From Saccharothrix sp. NRRL B-16348 (GTDB taxonomy: Bacteria > Actinomycetota > Actinomycetes > Mycobacteriales > Pseudonocardiaceae): a stretch of 64,000 nucleotides of DNA. This document shows, piece by piece, positions 26,798-37,300 of the stretch. The DNA is taken from the NCBI RefSeq assembly GCF_001280085.1, contig NZ_LGED01000180.1:1-64000 (forward strand), written 5' to 3'. The notes beneath the pieces are model-generated. The model was given only the letters and a program-made list of their open reading frames with translations, was not told where the DNA came from and searched no databases. The position numbers were made by a program, and so were the translations under genes. Within the stretch, counting starts at the first letter, position 1. Each line of letters opens with the position of its first letter.

Positions 26798-28603
26798 GTG
26801 GCCCTCGACAGCCCAAAGCTGCGCGAACTGCTAAAGAACGTCGCTGCAGCCAAGATCCAATTGCCGGACTTCCAGCGCGAATGGAAGTGGGACGACGAGC
26901 GCATCAGGGCGCTCATCGCGACGGTGACCCTGGACTACCCGCTCGGCGTCGTCATGACCCTGGAGACAGGCGGTGCCGCCCAGTTCCGCGCCCGCACGCT
27001 CGCCGGTGTCAAGGCCGAAGCCGGCGTCGTCCCCGACCTCCTGCTGCTGGACGGTCAGCAACGGCTGACCTCCCTGGTCCAGGCCCTGTATCTGGACCAA
27101 CCCGTGGCAACCGTGGACGCACGTGACCGCAAGGTCGAGCGTTGGTACTACCTCAACATCGACAAGGCCATCGACCCGGAGGCCGACCGGGACGATGCAG
27201 TCGTTTCGGTGCCGGCCGATCGGGTGCTGCGGGAGGACTTCGCGCGCCGGGTGCGCCTCGACCTGAGCACGAGGGAGGGCGAGTGCCAGGAGGGCTACTT
27301 CCCGCTCCGCCTGGTCTTCGACGATGACGCGGTCAGCGCGTGGCAGAAGTCCTTCGTGAAGTTGGCGGATGAGAACTGGGACCGGTGGACGGCGTTCAAC
27401 GCTCGAGTCCTCAACAACATTCGCGAGTGCCTGATCCCGATGATTCGACTCGACTCCACCACGCCTAACGAAGCGGTCTGCTCCGTGTTCGAGCGGGTCA
27501 ACACCGGTGGTGTCGCGCTCAACGTCTTCGAACTGCTCACCGCCACGTACGCGGGTGATCGTAAGCACGCCGAGGAGTACGGCACGGAGTACGGCCTTCC
27601 GGACGTCTGGCGCGGCACCAAGGAGAAGCTCGTCAGCCAGTACCCGGTGCTCGGTCAGGTGGAGAGCGGTCGTGACGAAGGGCTGACCAACGTCGACTTT
27701 CTTCAAGCGGTGAGTCTCGTGCTTTCCTTCGAACGCAAGCAGGCAGGGAAGGCGAACTCGGTGGCCTGCAAGCGGCGCGACCTGCTCGCGCTTCCGCTCG
27801 CGGACTTCAGGCGGCTTGAGCCCGTCCTGGCGGAGGCTTTCGCCTGGGTTGGGGAGTTCCTCGGCACCCAGGCGATCTTCGCGATCAGGGACCTGCCCTA
27901 CCGCACACAACTCGTGCCACTGGCCGCGGTCAGGGCGCTGCTAGGGGACCGGGCCGACGAACCCGACGCGGCGGAGCGGCTTACCCGGTGGTTCTGGTGC
28001 GGGGTGCTCGGCGAGATGTACGGCGGGTCGGTCGAGAGCCGCTTCACAAGGGATGTCGAGCAACTGGTGGCGTGGATGAATGGTGATCCGACCGAACCGG
28101 ACACCGTCGTGGAAGCGGCGTTCCTCGCCGAACGGCTCAACACCCTCACCACCCGCAACAGCGCCGCCTACAAGGGCCTCCAAGCGCTGATCATCAACCA
28201 GGGCGCGGTGGACTGGCTCCACCCCGAGGAATTGCAGATGACCGGACCGTTCGTCATCGGGCAGGGCGTGGCGATCCGCCACGTGTTCCCTGCGAGCTGG
28301 GTCACGAGAAACGGGCATCCCAAGGCACGTGCCGACTCGATCGTGAACAAGACGCCCATGTCGCACCTCGCGAGCCGTCGGATGACGGGAGCGCCGTCGA
28401 CCTACGTCAGCGTGCTGGCCCGGGAGACCGGGACACCCGACGAGTGGTTCGACGACATCCTCGGCACCCACCTGGTCGACCCCGTCGCGCTCAGGAGCGA
28501 TGACTTCAGCACCTTCTACACCGACCGTTACGAGCGCCTCCTGTCCCTGGTGGAGCGCACGATGGGCAAGCGGGTCGTGCGTCGGGCGGGTGAGACGGCG
28601 TGA
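26798..28603 (+). CDS. DUF262 (GmrS/ParB-like) protein with GmrD-like C-terminal region
   Basis: 601 residues from a GTG with GAGGAAGAG 8 bases upstream. The N-terminal DUF262 domain shows I-Q-L-P-D-F-Q-R-E-W-K-W and D-G-Q-Q-R-L-T-S-L near 84-92, the conserved motifs of the ParB/Srx-fold NTPase part of GmrSD-type modification-dependent restriction enzymes. Near residues 490-530, H-V-F-P-A-S-W and S-I-V-N-K-T-P resemble the His-containing nuclease region of DUF1524. Together these suggest a single-chain type IV-like nuclease. The next gene overlaps by 4 bp (GTGA), so the pair works as a unit. Confidence 0.75.
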   Translation: MALDSPKLRELLKNVAAAKIQLPDFQREWKWDDERIRALIATVTLDYPLGVVMTLETGGAAQFRARTLAGVKAEAGVVPDLLLLDGQQRLTSLVQALYLDQPVATVDARDRKVERWYYLNIDKAIDPEADRDDAVVSVPADRVLREDFARRVRLDLSTREGECQEGYFPLRLVFDDDAVSAWQKSFVKLADENWDRWTAFNARVLNNIRECLIPMIRLDSTTPNEAVCSVFERVNTGGVALNVFELLTATYAGDRKHAEEYGTEYGLPDVWRGTKEKLVSQYPVLGQVESGRDEGLTNVDFLQAVSLVLSFERKQAGKANSVACKRRDLLALPLADFRRLEPVLAEAFAWVGEFLGTQAIFAIRDLPYRTQLVPLAAVRALLGDRADEPDAAERLTRWFWCGVLGEMYGGSVESRFTRDVEQLVAWMNGDPTEPDTVVEAAFLAERLNTLTTRNSAAYKGLQALIINQGAVDWLHPEELQMTGPFVIGQGVAIRHVFPASWVTRNGHPKARADSIVNKTPMSHLASRRMTGAPSTYVSVLARETGTPDEWFDDILGTHLVDPVALRSDDFSTFYTDRYERLLSLVERTMGKRVVRRAGETA

Positions 28604-29583
28604 CCGACGGTTTCCAGGCGGTCGAGCCCGCAGCGTTGGTGAAGATGGTGGGGAAGACGATCCCGACGGCAGAGTTCCTGACCATGTTCGGCGTACGCGT
28701 GCGCAACCACGACAACGTGGCGCGGATCAGCGCGTGCCTTGCAGAGGCGGAGGTGGGCACCATCCCGTCCTTCACCACCTGCGCCGGCACCGCCGAGCTC
28801 CACCTCGTCAAAACCAAACCGACTGCCGTGTCCACCGAGCAGGACGAGGACGAGCTGTCCCCGACGGCGATGCCGCACCGCGCGCTCCAGGTCGGCGATC
28901 TGCCCAGCGCGCGCAACGGAGTGGAGTCGGTGTCGCCGGACACCGATCTCGCCGCCGCGACCATGTTGATGAGAGTCAAGAACTACTCGCAGTTGCCAGT
29001 CATCAACGGCACGGCCGACCTGCGCGGGGTACTCACCTGGAGCAGCATCGCCGTCAACCTGGAGACAGGGAAGCAACCGACCCTGAGCAGCGCGATGGTG
29101 AAGAACCCGGTGTCGGCTGAAGTACACCACCAGCTGCTCGCCCACCTGCCCACCATCACGGAGCACGGGTACCTGCTCGTGCGGGCCAACGACGGGAAGT
29201 TCTGCGGCATCATCACCTCCGGGGACGTCAGTGGCCACTTCGAGACCATGGCCCGACCGTTCTTCCTCGTCGGCGACATCGAAGCGCGGCTGCGCAAGTG
29301 CTTGGCCGTCCTGGACCAGGAGGCCGTCAAAGCCGTCCAGAAGAGGAAGACCGGGAAGATTGCCGACCTGACCTTCGGCGAGTACAAGTACCTCATCAAC
29401 AATGAGGTCAACTGGAAGCGGATCGGCTGGACAGGGGTGCCCCGCGACCAGTTCGTGCACAGGTTGGACAAGGTGCGCGTGATCCGTAACGAGATCGCCC
29501 ACTTCCGGCCCCAACCCCTCACCAGCGGTAACCTAGCCACCTTGGAGGAGTTCGCCGGACTGCTCAGGCAATATGTTCCCTGA
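28600..29583 (+). CDS. CBS-domain protein with C-terminal HEPN-type domain
   Basis: 327 residues. Residues about 95-230 carry two CBS motifs (P-D-T-D-L-A-A-A-T-M-L...Y-S-Q-L-P-V-I-N-G and T-I-T-E-H-G-Y-L-L-V...G-I-I-T-S-G-D-V), which usually bind adenosine nucleotides. The C-terminal about 90 residues end in a helical HEPN/Swt1-like domain with the R-N-E-I-A-H (R296 to H301) Rx4H catalytic signature of HEPN RNases. Start overlaps the DUF262 gene stop. Inferred role: nucleotide-sensing RNase or regulator paired with the DUF262 nuclease. A hairpin 34 bases after the stop ends the unit. Confidence 0.7.
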   Translation: MTDGFQAVEPAALVKMVGKTIPTAEFLTMFGVRVRNHDNVARISACLAEAEVGTIPSFTTCAGTAELHLVKTKPTAVSTEQDEDELSPTAMPHRALQVGDLPSARNGVESVSPDTDLAAATMLMRVKNYSQLPVINGTADLRGVLTWSSIAVNLETGKQPTLSSAMVKNPVSAEVHHQLLAHLPTITEHGYLLVRANDGKFCGIITSGDVSGHFETMARPFFLVGDIEARLRKCLAVLDQEAVKAVQKRKTGKIADLTFGEYKYLINNEVNWKRIGWTGVPRDQFVHRLDKVRVIRNEIAHFRPQPLTSGNLATLEEFAGLLRQYVP

Positions 29584-29616
29584 TGTATTGCTCATGAGTC
29601 GTCCCGGCCGCACAGG

Positions 29617-29650
29617 CCGCTGCTCCTTGGCGTCGTGGTGGGAGCAGCGG
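29617..29650 (+). terminator. Hairpin after the DUF262/CBS-HEPN unit
   Basis: A 10-base stem (29617-29626 with 29641-29650) and 14-base loop lie just downstream of the CBS-HEPN stop. There is no T tract, so termination is probable rather than certain. Confidence 0.5.
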
Positions 29651-30205
29651 TCTCGTGGTCAGGTGGTCCTGCCGGAAGCACCGTCGTCCGATTCCGCGTT
29701 GGAGAAGTAAAACTTTCCTGCGGATAACTTCTCGACCATCACAGTGGCCTGAACGTGTCCAATAACGATGTTCAGCCCAATTCGCCCATTCCCTAATTTT
29801 CGGCACACCGAGCCGCGCCGATGGGTGAATTACCCGCCTACATCCCACCTTTATTCGGACACCGCAGGGCCAAGTGGTGATCATCAACGACACCTTGCTA
29901 CACGTCGCCGCATTTGACAGGAGCTGCGACCATGGCCGCCATACCCTACGACGGCGACTATCGCGCCGCCTCAACGATCCCCTTATAATCAACTGCCCGA
30001 TGTCGGCCTGGAGTTTATCACCGCGACTAGCGAGAAGATTGAATAGCACTCGCGAAACTCGAAAGATTCAAATTTTCATTGGTCTTTGATGTATCTGGTG
30101 GACAGGTCGACGTAAGTCGCGCACGTCGTTGCATCACCGTTCCGGTCGGTAGAGTGCGCTTGGGGCAGGGGTAACGCCAGGACGCAGGGGGGCGATCAGC
30201 AGATC
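29651..30205. other. Intergenic region before the kinase-helicase operon
   Basis: About 555 bp, locally AT-rich (30040-30090). No supported gene. At 29909-29920 the string TTTGACAGGAGC also occurs just before the methyltransferase start at 3484; here it precedes an ATG with only 15 codons. The promoter of the operon starting at 30206 must lie here. Confidence 0.4.
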
Positions 30206-31336
30206 ATGAGCACTATGCCCGCAGAGATCGGCCGCTACACGGTCGAGCGGGAACTCGGCTCAGGCGGCATGGGCGAGGTGTATCTGGCATTCTCGCCAGC
30301 CGGGGACCCGGTGGCGGTGAAGCTGATCAGGGAGGACAGGCTCGACCCGGTCGCACGCAAGCGCTTCGAGCGGGAAGCCGAGATCGCCCGCACGATCGTC
30401 GGCACGAACCGAGTGGCCCGCTTCCTGGAGGCCGACCCGTTCGCCGACCGCCCGTGGCTGGCCATGGAGTACATCCCCGGACGGACACTGCAAGCCTATG
30501 TCGAGGCGTACTCACCGTTGTCGCCTGCTCTGACATCGAGCTTGGGTGCGTTGCTCGCCGAGGGACTGGCTGCCGTGCACGACGCCAACCTGCTGCACCG
30601 CGATCTGAAACCGCAGAACGTGATCATGGGCGCACATGGTCCGATGTTGATCGACTTCGGCCTCGGAGCATTCCTGGACGCCGGTCACGACTCCCTGTCC
30701 CGCGGCGGCATCGTCATCGGCACGGTCCGGTGCATGTCATCTGAGCAGGCGGACGGGGACACCTCGCAGCTCACGACTGCCTCGGACGTGTACGGGCTGG
30801 GCGCGGTGCTGTTGTTCGCCGCCACCGGCCACTACCCGTATGAGGGTGCGAGTTGGGGAGTGATCCACGCGCAGGTGGTCAATCCGGATCGGCAACCCGA
30901 CTTGGACGGTCTGCCGCCCGTGTTGTATCCCCTGGTGTCGACGATGCTGGCACACGATCCGGCGGCACGGCCGACGCTCGACGAGGTCACTGACCACTGC
31001 ACTCGGGTGATGGCGGAAGCGTCCCTATCGCCGGCGATGGCTCGCCATGCGCTGATCGACCTGACAACCCGTGATGGGATGGCCGCCGCCCACGTGGCAC
31101 CGTCGGCATCGGTAGCACGGCGCCTGTACCAGGCTGCGGTCGAGGGCAGCGGATCCGTTGAGGAGCAGGCCGCCAACGAAATCGAGTCGGTCGTCGCCGA
31201 GGCCGAGGTCGTGGCGGAGACTGGTACGTCCAGCGAAGGCGTGCCATCGACCCCGGTTCGCCGAACGAGGACGCCGGCTTCGCGCAAGGTTGCCGATAAC
31301 TTGCGGCAGCGGTACGCCATGCAGTCCGGCCTCTGA
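30206..31336 (+). CDS. Soluble Hanks-type serine/threonine protein kinase
   Basis: 376 residues. All key kinase motifs are present: Gly-rich loop G-S-G-G-M-G-E-V, V-A-V-K (ATP Lys), H-R-D-L-K-P-Q-N catalytic loop, D-F-G-L-G and the activation segment G-T-V-R-C-M-S-S-E-Q. The catalytic domain ends near 275; the remaining 100 residues are Glu/Thr-rich and likely disordered. There is no membrane segment or PASTA repeat, so unlike PknB it is cytoplasmic. It lies 55 bp upstream of the SNF2 gene and is probably the first gene of that operon. Kinases occur in other phage systems (PglW, Stk2), so phosphorylation may trigger or tune this module (inference). Confidence 0.85.
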   Translation: MSTMPAEIGRYTVERELGSGGMGEVYLAFSPAGDPVAVKLIREDRLDPVARKRFEREAEIARTIVGTNRVARFLEADPFADRPWLAMEYIPGRTLQAYVEAYSPLSPALTSSLGALLAEGLAAVHDANLLHRDLKPQNVIMGAHGPMLIDFGLGAFLDAGHDSLSRGGIVIGTVRCMSSEQADGDTSQLTTASDVYGLGAVLLFAATGHYPYEGASWGVIHAQVVNPDRQPDLDGLPPVLYPLVSTMLAHDPAARPTLDEVTDHCTRVMAEASLSPAMARHALIDLTTRDGMAAAHVAPSASVARRLYQAAVEGSGSVEEQAANEIESVVAEAEVVAETGTSSEGVPSTPVRRTRTPASRKVADNLRQRYAMQSGL

Positions 31337-31391
31337 CCGGTACAGGCAGTGGTGGCAGGACAACGTGAATGGAGAGCGGTACTTGACCGGC

Positions 31392-34385
31392 ATGACGGGG
31401 ACCGAGGACGGCCACCAGGAGACGTCTGAGGCGGCCCAGCTCTCACCGGGCGTTCAGGTCCGAGTCCGGGACGAGCAATGGCTGGTAAGGAAGGTCGTTG
31501 GCACCCGGTGTGACGGCTGGATGCTGGAGGTGACCGGCGTTTCCCCGTTTGTCCGGGGCACGGAGGCGGTCTTCTACACCGGACTCGATCACGTCGAGGC
31601 GCTTGACCCGCGTCGGACGCGGCTGGTGGCGGACGACTCGCCGAACCACCGACGGGCCCGCCTCCACCTGGAGGCAGCGATCCGGAAGACAGCACTGCCG
31701 CAAACCGAGCACGGTCTGGCCTTGGCCGACAGCTTCCTCATGAACCGTCAGACCCACCAGTTGCGGCCGGCGGAACTCGCTTTGTCGATGAAGAATCCGC
31801 AGCCCCGCGTTCTCATCGCGGATGTCGTCGGTCTGGGCAAGACGCTGGAAATCGGTCTGCTGTTGGCCGAGCTGATCCGCCGTGGACGTGGAGAGCGAAT
31901 CCTGGTGGTTACGCCCGCGCATGTGCTGGAGCAGTTCCAACGCGAATTGTGGACGCGATTCTCCCTACCTCTGGTGCGATTGGACTCCACAGGTATCCAG
32001 CGCATCCAGCAGGACATTCCGGCGGGACGCAATCCGTTCGCCTATTTCAAACGGGCGATCATCTCGGTCGATACGCTGAAGAGTACGGTGTACGCCTCGC
32101 ACCTGGCCAACACCGACTGGGACGCGGTGGTCATCGACGAGTCGCATAACCTGGTCAACCGCGGCACCCGAAACAACGACCTGGCCCGGCTGCTCGCACG
32201 CCGCACGGATGCCCTAATCCTGGCCTCCGCCACCCCGCACAACGGCAACCCGGAATCGTTCGCGGAGCTGATCGCGCTACTGGACGAGGCCGCCATCGCC
32301 AACCCGTCCGACTACGAGGTGCGCAACCTCGAGCACCTCTACATCAGGCGAACGAAGACCTCACCCGAGGTCCGCGACTCGCTCAAGGGCGTGTGGGCTG
32401 ACCGCGGTCCATCCAGCCCTGTGCTCGTAGAGGCGACCGATCCGGAGCGGAAGGTGTTCGCCGAGTTGGCGGAGCGGTGGATCCCGGCCGACCGAGAGAT
32501 TCCGTCGGTCAGCGCCGACCCGTTGTTCCCCTACACCCTGTTCAAGGCGTTCCTCTCCTCACACCAGGCGATGCTGGAGACAATCGGGACGCGCCTGACC
32601 ACCCTCGACAAACCAGCAAACGGCCGCAACGAGCAGGCCAGGCGGGCTGAGCGGGCGGCGTTGCAGGATCTCCAAGCTCTAGGGACGGCGATGACCGATG
32701 CCGACTCGGCGAAACGAGCGGCGCTAGTCGAACTGCTGCGGGAGATCGGCGTGGGCCCGAAGTCCGACACCAGGGTCGTCGTGTTCTCCGAGCGCATCGC
32801 GACCCTGACGTGGCTCGCCCAGGTGGTCCCCGTCGCGCTGGGTTTCCGCGCGAACGGCCCGCGTGACGACAAGAAGCCATGGTCGTTGTTCTCCGGTGCC
32901 GTGCAGGTGATGCACGGCAAGGCGACGTCCGACGACGAGCAGAAGATGATCGTCGAGAAGTTCGGGCTGCGTGACGATCCAGTACGTATCCTGTTCACCG
33001 GCGATGTCGCGTCCGAGGGCGTCAACCTGCACCAGCAGTGCCACCAGCTCATCCACTACGACCTGCCGTGGTCGCTCATCCGGATCGAGCAGCGCAACGG
33101 CCGGATCGACCGCTACGGACAGGAGTATCCGCCGGAATTCCGGGCGATCCTCCTGACCAGTGACGTCGAGTGGAGGCAGGACGAGAACGAGGAGCCGTTG
33201 TGGCTGGATGATCGGCTGGTCGGCCTCAAGCTGCTGCAACGGGAGGAGCAGGCACACCGGATCGAGGGTTCGGCCGAGGCCGTGACCGGTCTCTACCGGG
33301 CGTCCGAGGAGGAGAACCGGCTCACCAAGGACCTGGTAGCGGGCAAGACCACGGAGAAGTCCGTCGAGGAGTCCCGTGCTGAAGGCATCGGGTTTCTCGC
33401 GGATCTGATGGGCAACGTGGGTACCGAACACGTTCAGGAGGAAGTTCCGATCGCGGACGTGCCGACGCTGTTCGATTCGACTGAGGCGTACTTCGACGAG
33501 GCGCTGCGCCAGATCTGCCGGATCAGCCCCGAGGACGAACTGGAGCTGCGCCGCGACGACGATGGCACGATCGCGTTCGAACCGCCCCCGGATCTTCAGT
33601 ATCGCCTCAAGGCTCTGCCCAAGTCCTACCTGGACGAGCAGGGCATCCTGCCCAAGGCCAACGTGCCCGGCCGGTTGCGGATCACCTTCGACAAGACGCT
33701 CGCCGAGCGGCGGCTGAAGATCGCCCGGGACTCGTCGAAGACGTTGTGGCCGAGCGTTGGCTATGTCTCCGACATCCACCCGGTCCTCGACTGGGTCACT
33801 GACAAGGCGCTCGCCTCGATCCGGCACGACGAAGCGTTCGTCCTGGCCTTCCAAGCGGATCGGGCCCGTGCGCGCCAGTGGGACGAGCGGTTGGCCGCCG
33901 AGTTGGACGGCCCGGTGTTCCTCGTCCAGGGCATTTACTCCAACGCGCTCGGCCGTCCGACCGTGGTCGAGTGGATGGCTGTCCTCGGTTTGCCCGGAAC
34001 GCCGAGGGTGGTGCCGATGGACAAGCGTTTGCTCGACGTGTGCGGCGTCGGCCCGCAGATGCCGGGACGAGCGCACCTCGGGGACGGAGACGGGCTGAGC
34101 CGACTCGTGCCGCAGGCGATCGACGAGGCCGAACAACACCTAGTGCAGCGTAAAGACCAATACGACGCACGGATGGACCGTGTCCTCGAGCCGTACAGCC
34201 GCCGGGTGCGGGAATGGCGCCAGGAAGCTTTGTTCGGCCCGGCCAAGACGAACAAGGAACGCGTAGGCCTGACCGCGGACCGCAGGGAAGCGCTCATCAG
34301 GTCGCTGAGGACCTCGGGGGCGCCAATGCTGCGTCTGCTTGCAGTCCTGGAGCCGCTGTCCGTCGTGGAGGGAACCGTCCGATGA
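31392..34385 (+). CDS. SNF2-type helicase resembling DISARM DrmD
   Basis: 997 residues from the ATG at 31392; a GTG at 31365 with AGGA nearby is the alternative. After an N-terminal S-P-G-V-Q-V-R-V-R-D beta-domain come the SNF2 motifs: V-G-L-G-K-T near 147, D-E-S-H near 249, A-T-P-H-N-G, and the C-terminal lobe A-S-E-G-V-N-L-H-Q and Q-R-N-G-R-I-D-R-Y-G-Q. This whole arrangement matches the SNF2-like helicase of class 1 DISARM. Its stop overlaps the methyltransferase start (ATGA). As a family, DrmD-type proteins use ATP to translocate on DNA; the DISARM assignment is by architecture and neighbourhood, not search. Confidence 0.8.
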   Translation: MTGTEDGHQETSEAAQLSPGVQVRVRDEQWLVRKVVGTRCDGWMLEVTGVSPFVRGTEAVFYTGLDHVEALDPRRTRLVADDSPNHRRARLHLEAAIRKTALPQTEHGLALADSFLMNRQTHQLRPAELALSMKNPQPRVLIADVVGLGKTLEIGLLLAELIRRGRGERILVVTPAHVLEQFQRELWTRFSLPLVRLDSTGIQRIQQDIPAGRNPFAYFKRAIISVDTLKSTVYASHLANTDWDAVVIDESHNLVNRGTRNNDLARLLARRTDALILASATPHNGNPESFAELIALLDEAAIANPSDYEVRNLEHLYIRRTKTSPEVRDSLKGVWADRGPSSPVLVEATDPERKVFAELAERWIPADREIPSVSADPLFPYTLFKAFLSSHQAMLETIGTRLTTLDKPANGRNEQARRAERAALQDLQALGTAMTDADSAKRAALVELLREIGVGPKSDTRVVVFSERIATLTWLAQVVPVALGFRANGPRDDKKPWSLFSGAVQVMHGKATSDDEQKMIVEKFGLRDDPVRILFTGDVASEGVNLHQQCHQLIHYDLPWSLIRIEQRNGRIDRYGQEYPPEFRAILLTSDVEWRQDENEEPLWLDDRLVGLKLLQREEQAHRIEGSAEAVTGLYRASEEENRLTKDLVAGKTTEKSVEESRAEGIGFLADLMGNVGTEHVQEEVPIADVPTLFDSTEAYFDEALRQICRISPEDELELRRDDDGTIAFEPPPDLQYRLKALPKSYLDEQGILPKANVPGRLRITFDKTLAERRLKIARDSSKTLWPSVGYVSDIHPVLDWVTDKALASIRHDEAFVLAFQADRARARQWDERLAAELDGPVFLVQGIYSNALGRPTVVEWMAVLGLPGTPRVVPMDKRLLDVCGVGPQMPGRAHLGDGDGLSRLVPQAIDEAEQHLVQRKDQYDARMDRVLEPYSRRVREWRQEALFGPAKTNKERVGLTADRREALIRSLRTSGAPMLRLLAVLEPLSVVEGTVR

Positions 34386-37300
34386 GCGCCGACTTCGACT
34401 CGTTGACCAACCGCGGTGAGTACCTGTCCGCGCACTATTTCGCCGACCAGCTCGCCGTGGACCTCCGCAAGGGCATCCTTGGCCTTTGGACGACGCGGGA
34501 AACCGACGAGCACTACGAGATGCCGACGCCGCGGAAGCTGGTGCGCGAGCTGCGCGGCACCTACCTGTCCGAAACGTGCCGGGAGTACTTCGCCGACCTG
34601 GTCGACAAGGATGCGGACGACGAACGCGGTGACGTCCGGCTGCACACGTACGGCAACCCGGACTGGGTAAAACGGCTTGCCTCCTGGCACCAAGACGTGC
34701 TGACCGCCCTCGGCTACCTCGATCCACCCGCTGAGCCGGACGACGCCGACGGGCCCGCTGACGGTATCTATCAGCAAATCGAACCGACCGCCCCCGAGCC
34801 TCCTGTCGAGTTGGCCGTCCACCGGGCCGGTCGCGACCACATCGTGCACACCGCGTGGCACGGCGACGGAATTGTCGCGCTGGACTGCGGCTGGACCGCC
34901 GTCAACGACGGTGCCCTCGACGCCGACGGAGCCGGACGTCTTCTGTACCCGCTGAGGGTGAACGCGTCGGAGAGCTACGAGACCGGCGCGGCATTGGCGA
35001 CCTGGCTGTTCCAAAGCGAACTCGGCGGACCGAGTGGCGAGCCGCCCAGGTTCGTGCTGCTGCTGTGCGGTGGTGTCATCGTGCTGGCCGACCGGAACAG
35101 CTGGGGTGAGGGCCGGTACCTTGCCGCGAACCTCGACGCCGCCCTGGAACGCAACGACCGCAAGCAGACTGGCGAACTGGCGACGATCGCCGCCCTGTTC
35201 AGCCGCGAGATGCTGCTACCCGCGGAGGGCGACGCAGGGGCGCTGTGGATCGACGAACTGCTCAAGAAGTCCACGGACAACGCGGTCGGCGTATCCGGTG
35301 AGTTGCGCGAAGGCCTGCAACGCTCGGTGGAGGTCATTGCCAACGAGGTACTGGCCCGGCTCACCCAGGCCGAGGTAGAGCCGTGGGAGGTCGAGGACAC
35401 CGCCCTCCCGTTCGCCCGCGAACTCACCCGGGAATCATTGCGCTACCTCTACCGGATCTTGTTCCTCCTCTACGCCGAGGCCCGACCAGAGCTGGGCATT
35501 CTGCCGGCCGACGACGGCTCGTACGAGGCGGGCTACTCGGTGGCACGCCTGCGCGAGCTGGTCGCGCGCGACGAGCAGCTCGTCGAGGAGGAGGCCAAGC
35601 AGGGCTTCCACCTGTTCGAGTCGCTGGACGTCCTGTGTCGGCAGATCAACGACGGCCACCGCCCGTACGGCACCGAACCCGACACCCCCAAGCCGACGAC
35701 GACGAGGAGACCGCCGCCGCGAAGACCAGGCGTCGCAGCGAAGACCGCGGTCTGCGCTTCGAGCCGTTGCGCAGCGAGCTGTTCGAACCGAAGGCGATCA
35801 GGCTCATCGGTTGGACCCTGTCACACCCCCGCGTGGAGAATCGTCGACTCGATCTGCGGCTGCGCAATGAGGCTCTGCACGAGGTGCTGCGGCTGCTGAC
35901 GATGAAGAAGGGCGCGCGCAACGGCGAGCGGGGCGGGTTCATCTCCTACCGAAACCTGGGCATCAACCAGCTCGGCGCGGTGTACGAAGGGCTGATGTCC
36001 TACACGGGCATCATCGCCGAGGAGGAGCTTTGCGAGGTCGCCAAGGGTGGTGACCCGGAGAAGGGATCGTGGTTGATCCCGGCACGGCGGCAGACCGACT
36101 ACCCTGAGAAGACGCTCGTCATGTACGACGAGCACGACATGCGCAAAGGTCTGCGCGGCCCGAAGCGCTACCAGCCGGGCACGTTCGTCTACCGGCTCGC
36201 CGGTCGAGACCGCGAGACATCCGCGTCGTACTACACGCCCGAGTCGCTGACGAAGGTCACCGTCGAGCTGACCCTGAAGCACCGCCTGGATCAGGAGAAG
36301 GACGCCGACAATAATGTAATCCGGACCCGTGCCGCCGAGCTGCTGAAGTACCGGATCTGTGAGCCCGCGCTCGGGTCGGGGGCGTTCCTCAACGAGGCGA
36401 TCAACCAGGTCGCCGAGGAATACCTGCGGCGGCGGCAGGAGGAACTCGGCAAGTCGGTGCCGACGGCCGACGCGTTGACCGAGAAGCAGAAGGTCAAGGC
36501 TTACATCGCGTTGCACAACGCCTACGGCGTCGACTTGAACGCGACCGGTGTCGAACTGGCCGAGGTGTCGTTGTGGCTCAACACCATGCACCCCGGGATG
36601 CGCGCGCCGTGGTTCGGTCTGCACTTGAGGCGCGGCAACTCGCTCGTCGGCGCGCGGCGGGCGGTATTCTCGGGCGAGGACGTGACGTCCGCCGAGAAGG
36701 CGTGGCTGAAGACCAAGGGCGCACTCGCGCCGACGCCGCTGCCATTCCTGAAGGACGGTGTCGAGCAGCCGCTGCCAGCCAATGCCGTGCACCAGTTCCT
36801 GCTGCCCAGCCCTGGGTGGGCAGCGGTGGCCGGGGCGAAGGAGGCGAAGCAACTTGCCAAGGACGATGCGGAACGGCTCGCCAAGTGGAAGCGCGGGGTG
36901 CTGCAACGCCCCAAGCACAATCCGGCCGACCTGAAGCCGGACGCCAAGAAACGTGGTGCACCCTCGCAGTTCGCTAGGCTTCGGGATGCCGCGAGGCGGG
37001 TCGAGTTCCTGTGGGGGTTGGTCGTAAAGCGGATGGAGATCTCCGAGGACGCGATCGCTCGGAAGATCGACGTGTGGGGTGCCGATCCGGACGAACCGGA
37101 GTTCGACTTCCTGCGCAGGCCAGAGCACGCGGTGACGAAGGAGCAGGTGTTCGAGGACCTGTTCAACGCCCCGGACACGCCGTACTGGCGGCTCAAGGTG
37201 GTGATGGACGCCTGGTGTGCCCTGTGGTTTTGGCCAGTGGACAAGGCTGGGCTGCTGGACGGAACCGCCAACGACTACACCACCATCCCGAACATCGACC

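Noticed and set aside
35383..35690. In-frame start upstream of the second half of the split methyltransferase
   Set aside because: This piece is a shadow of the first-half frame; homology to the methyltransferase begins only after 35690.
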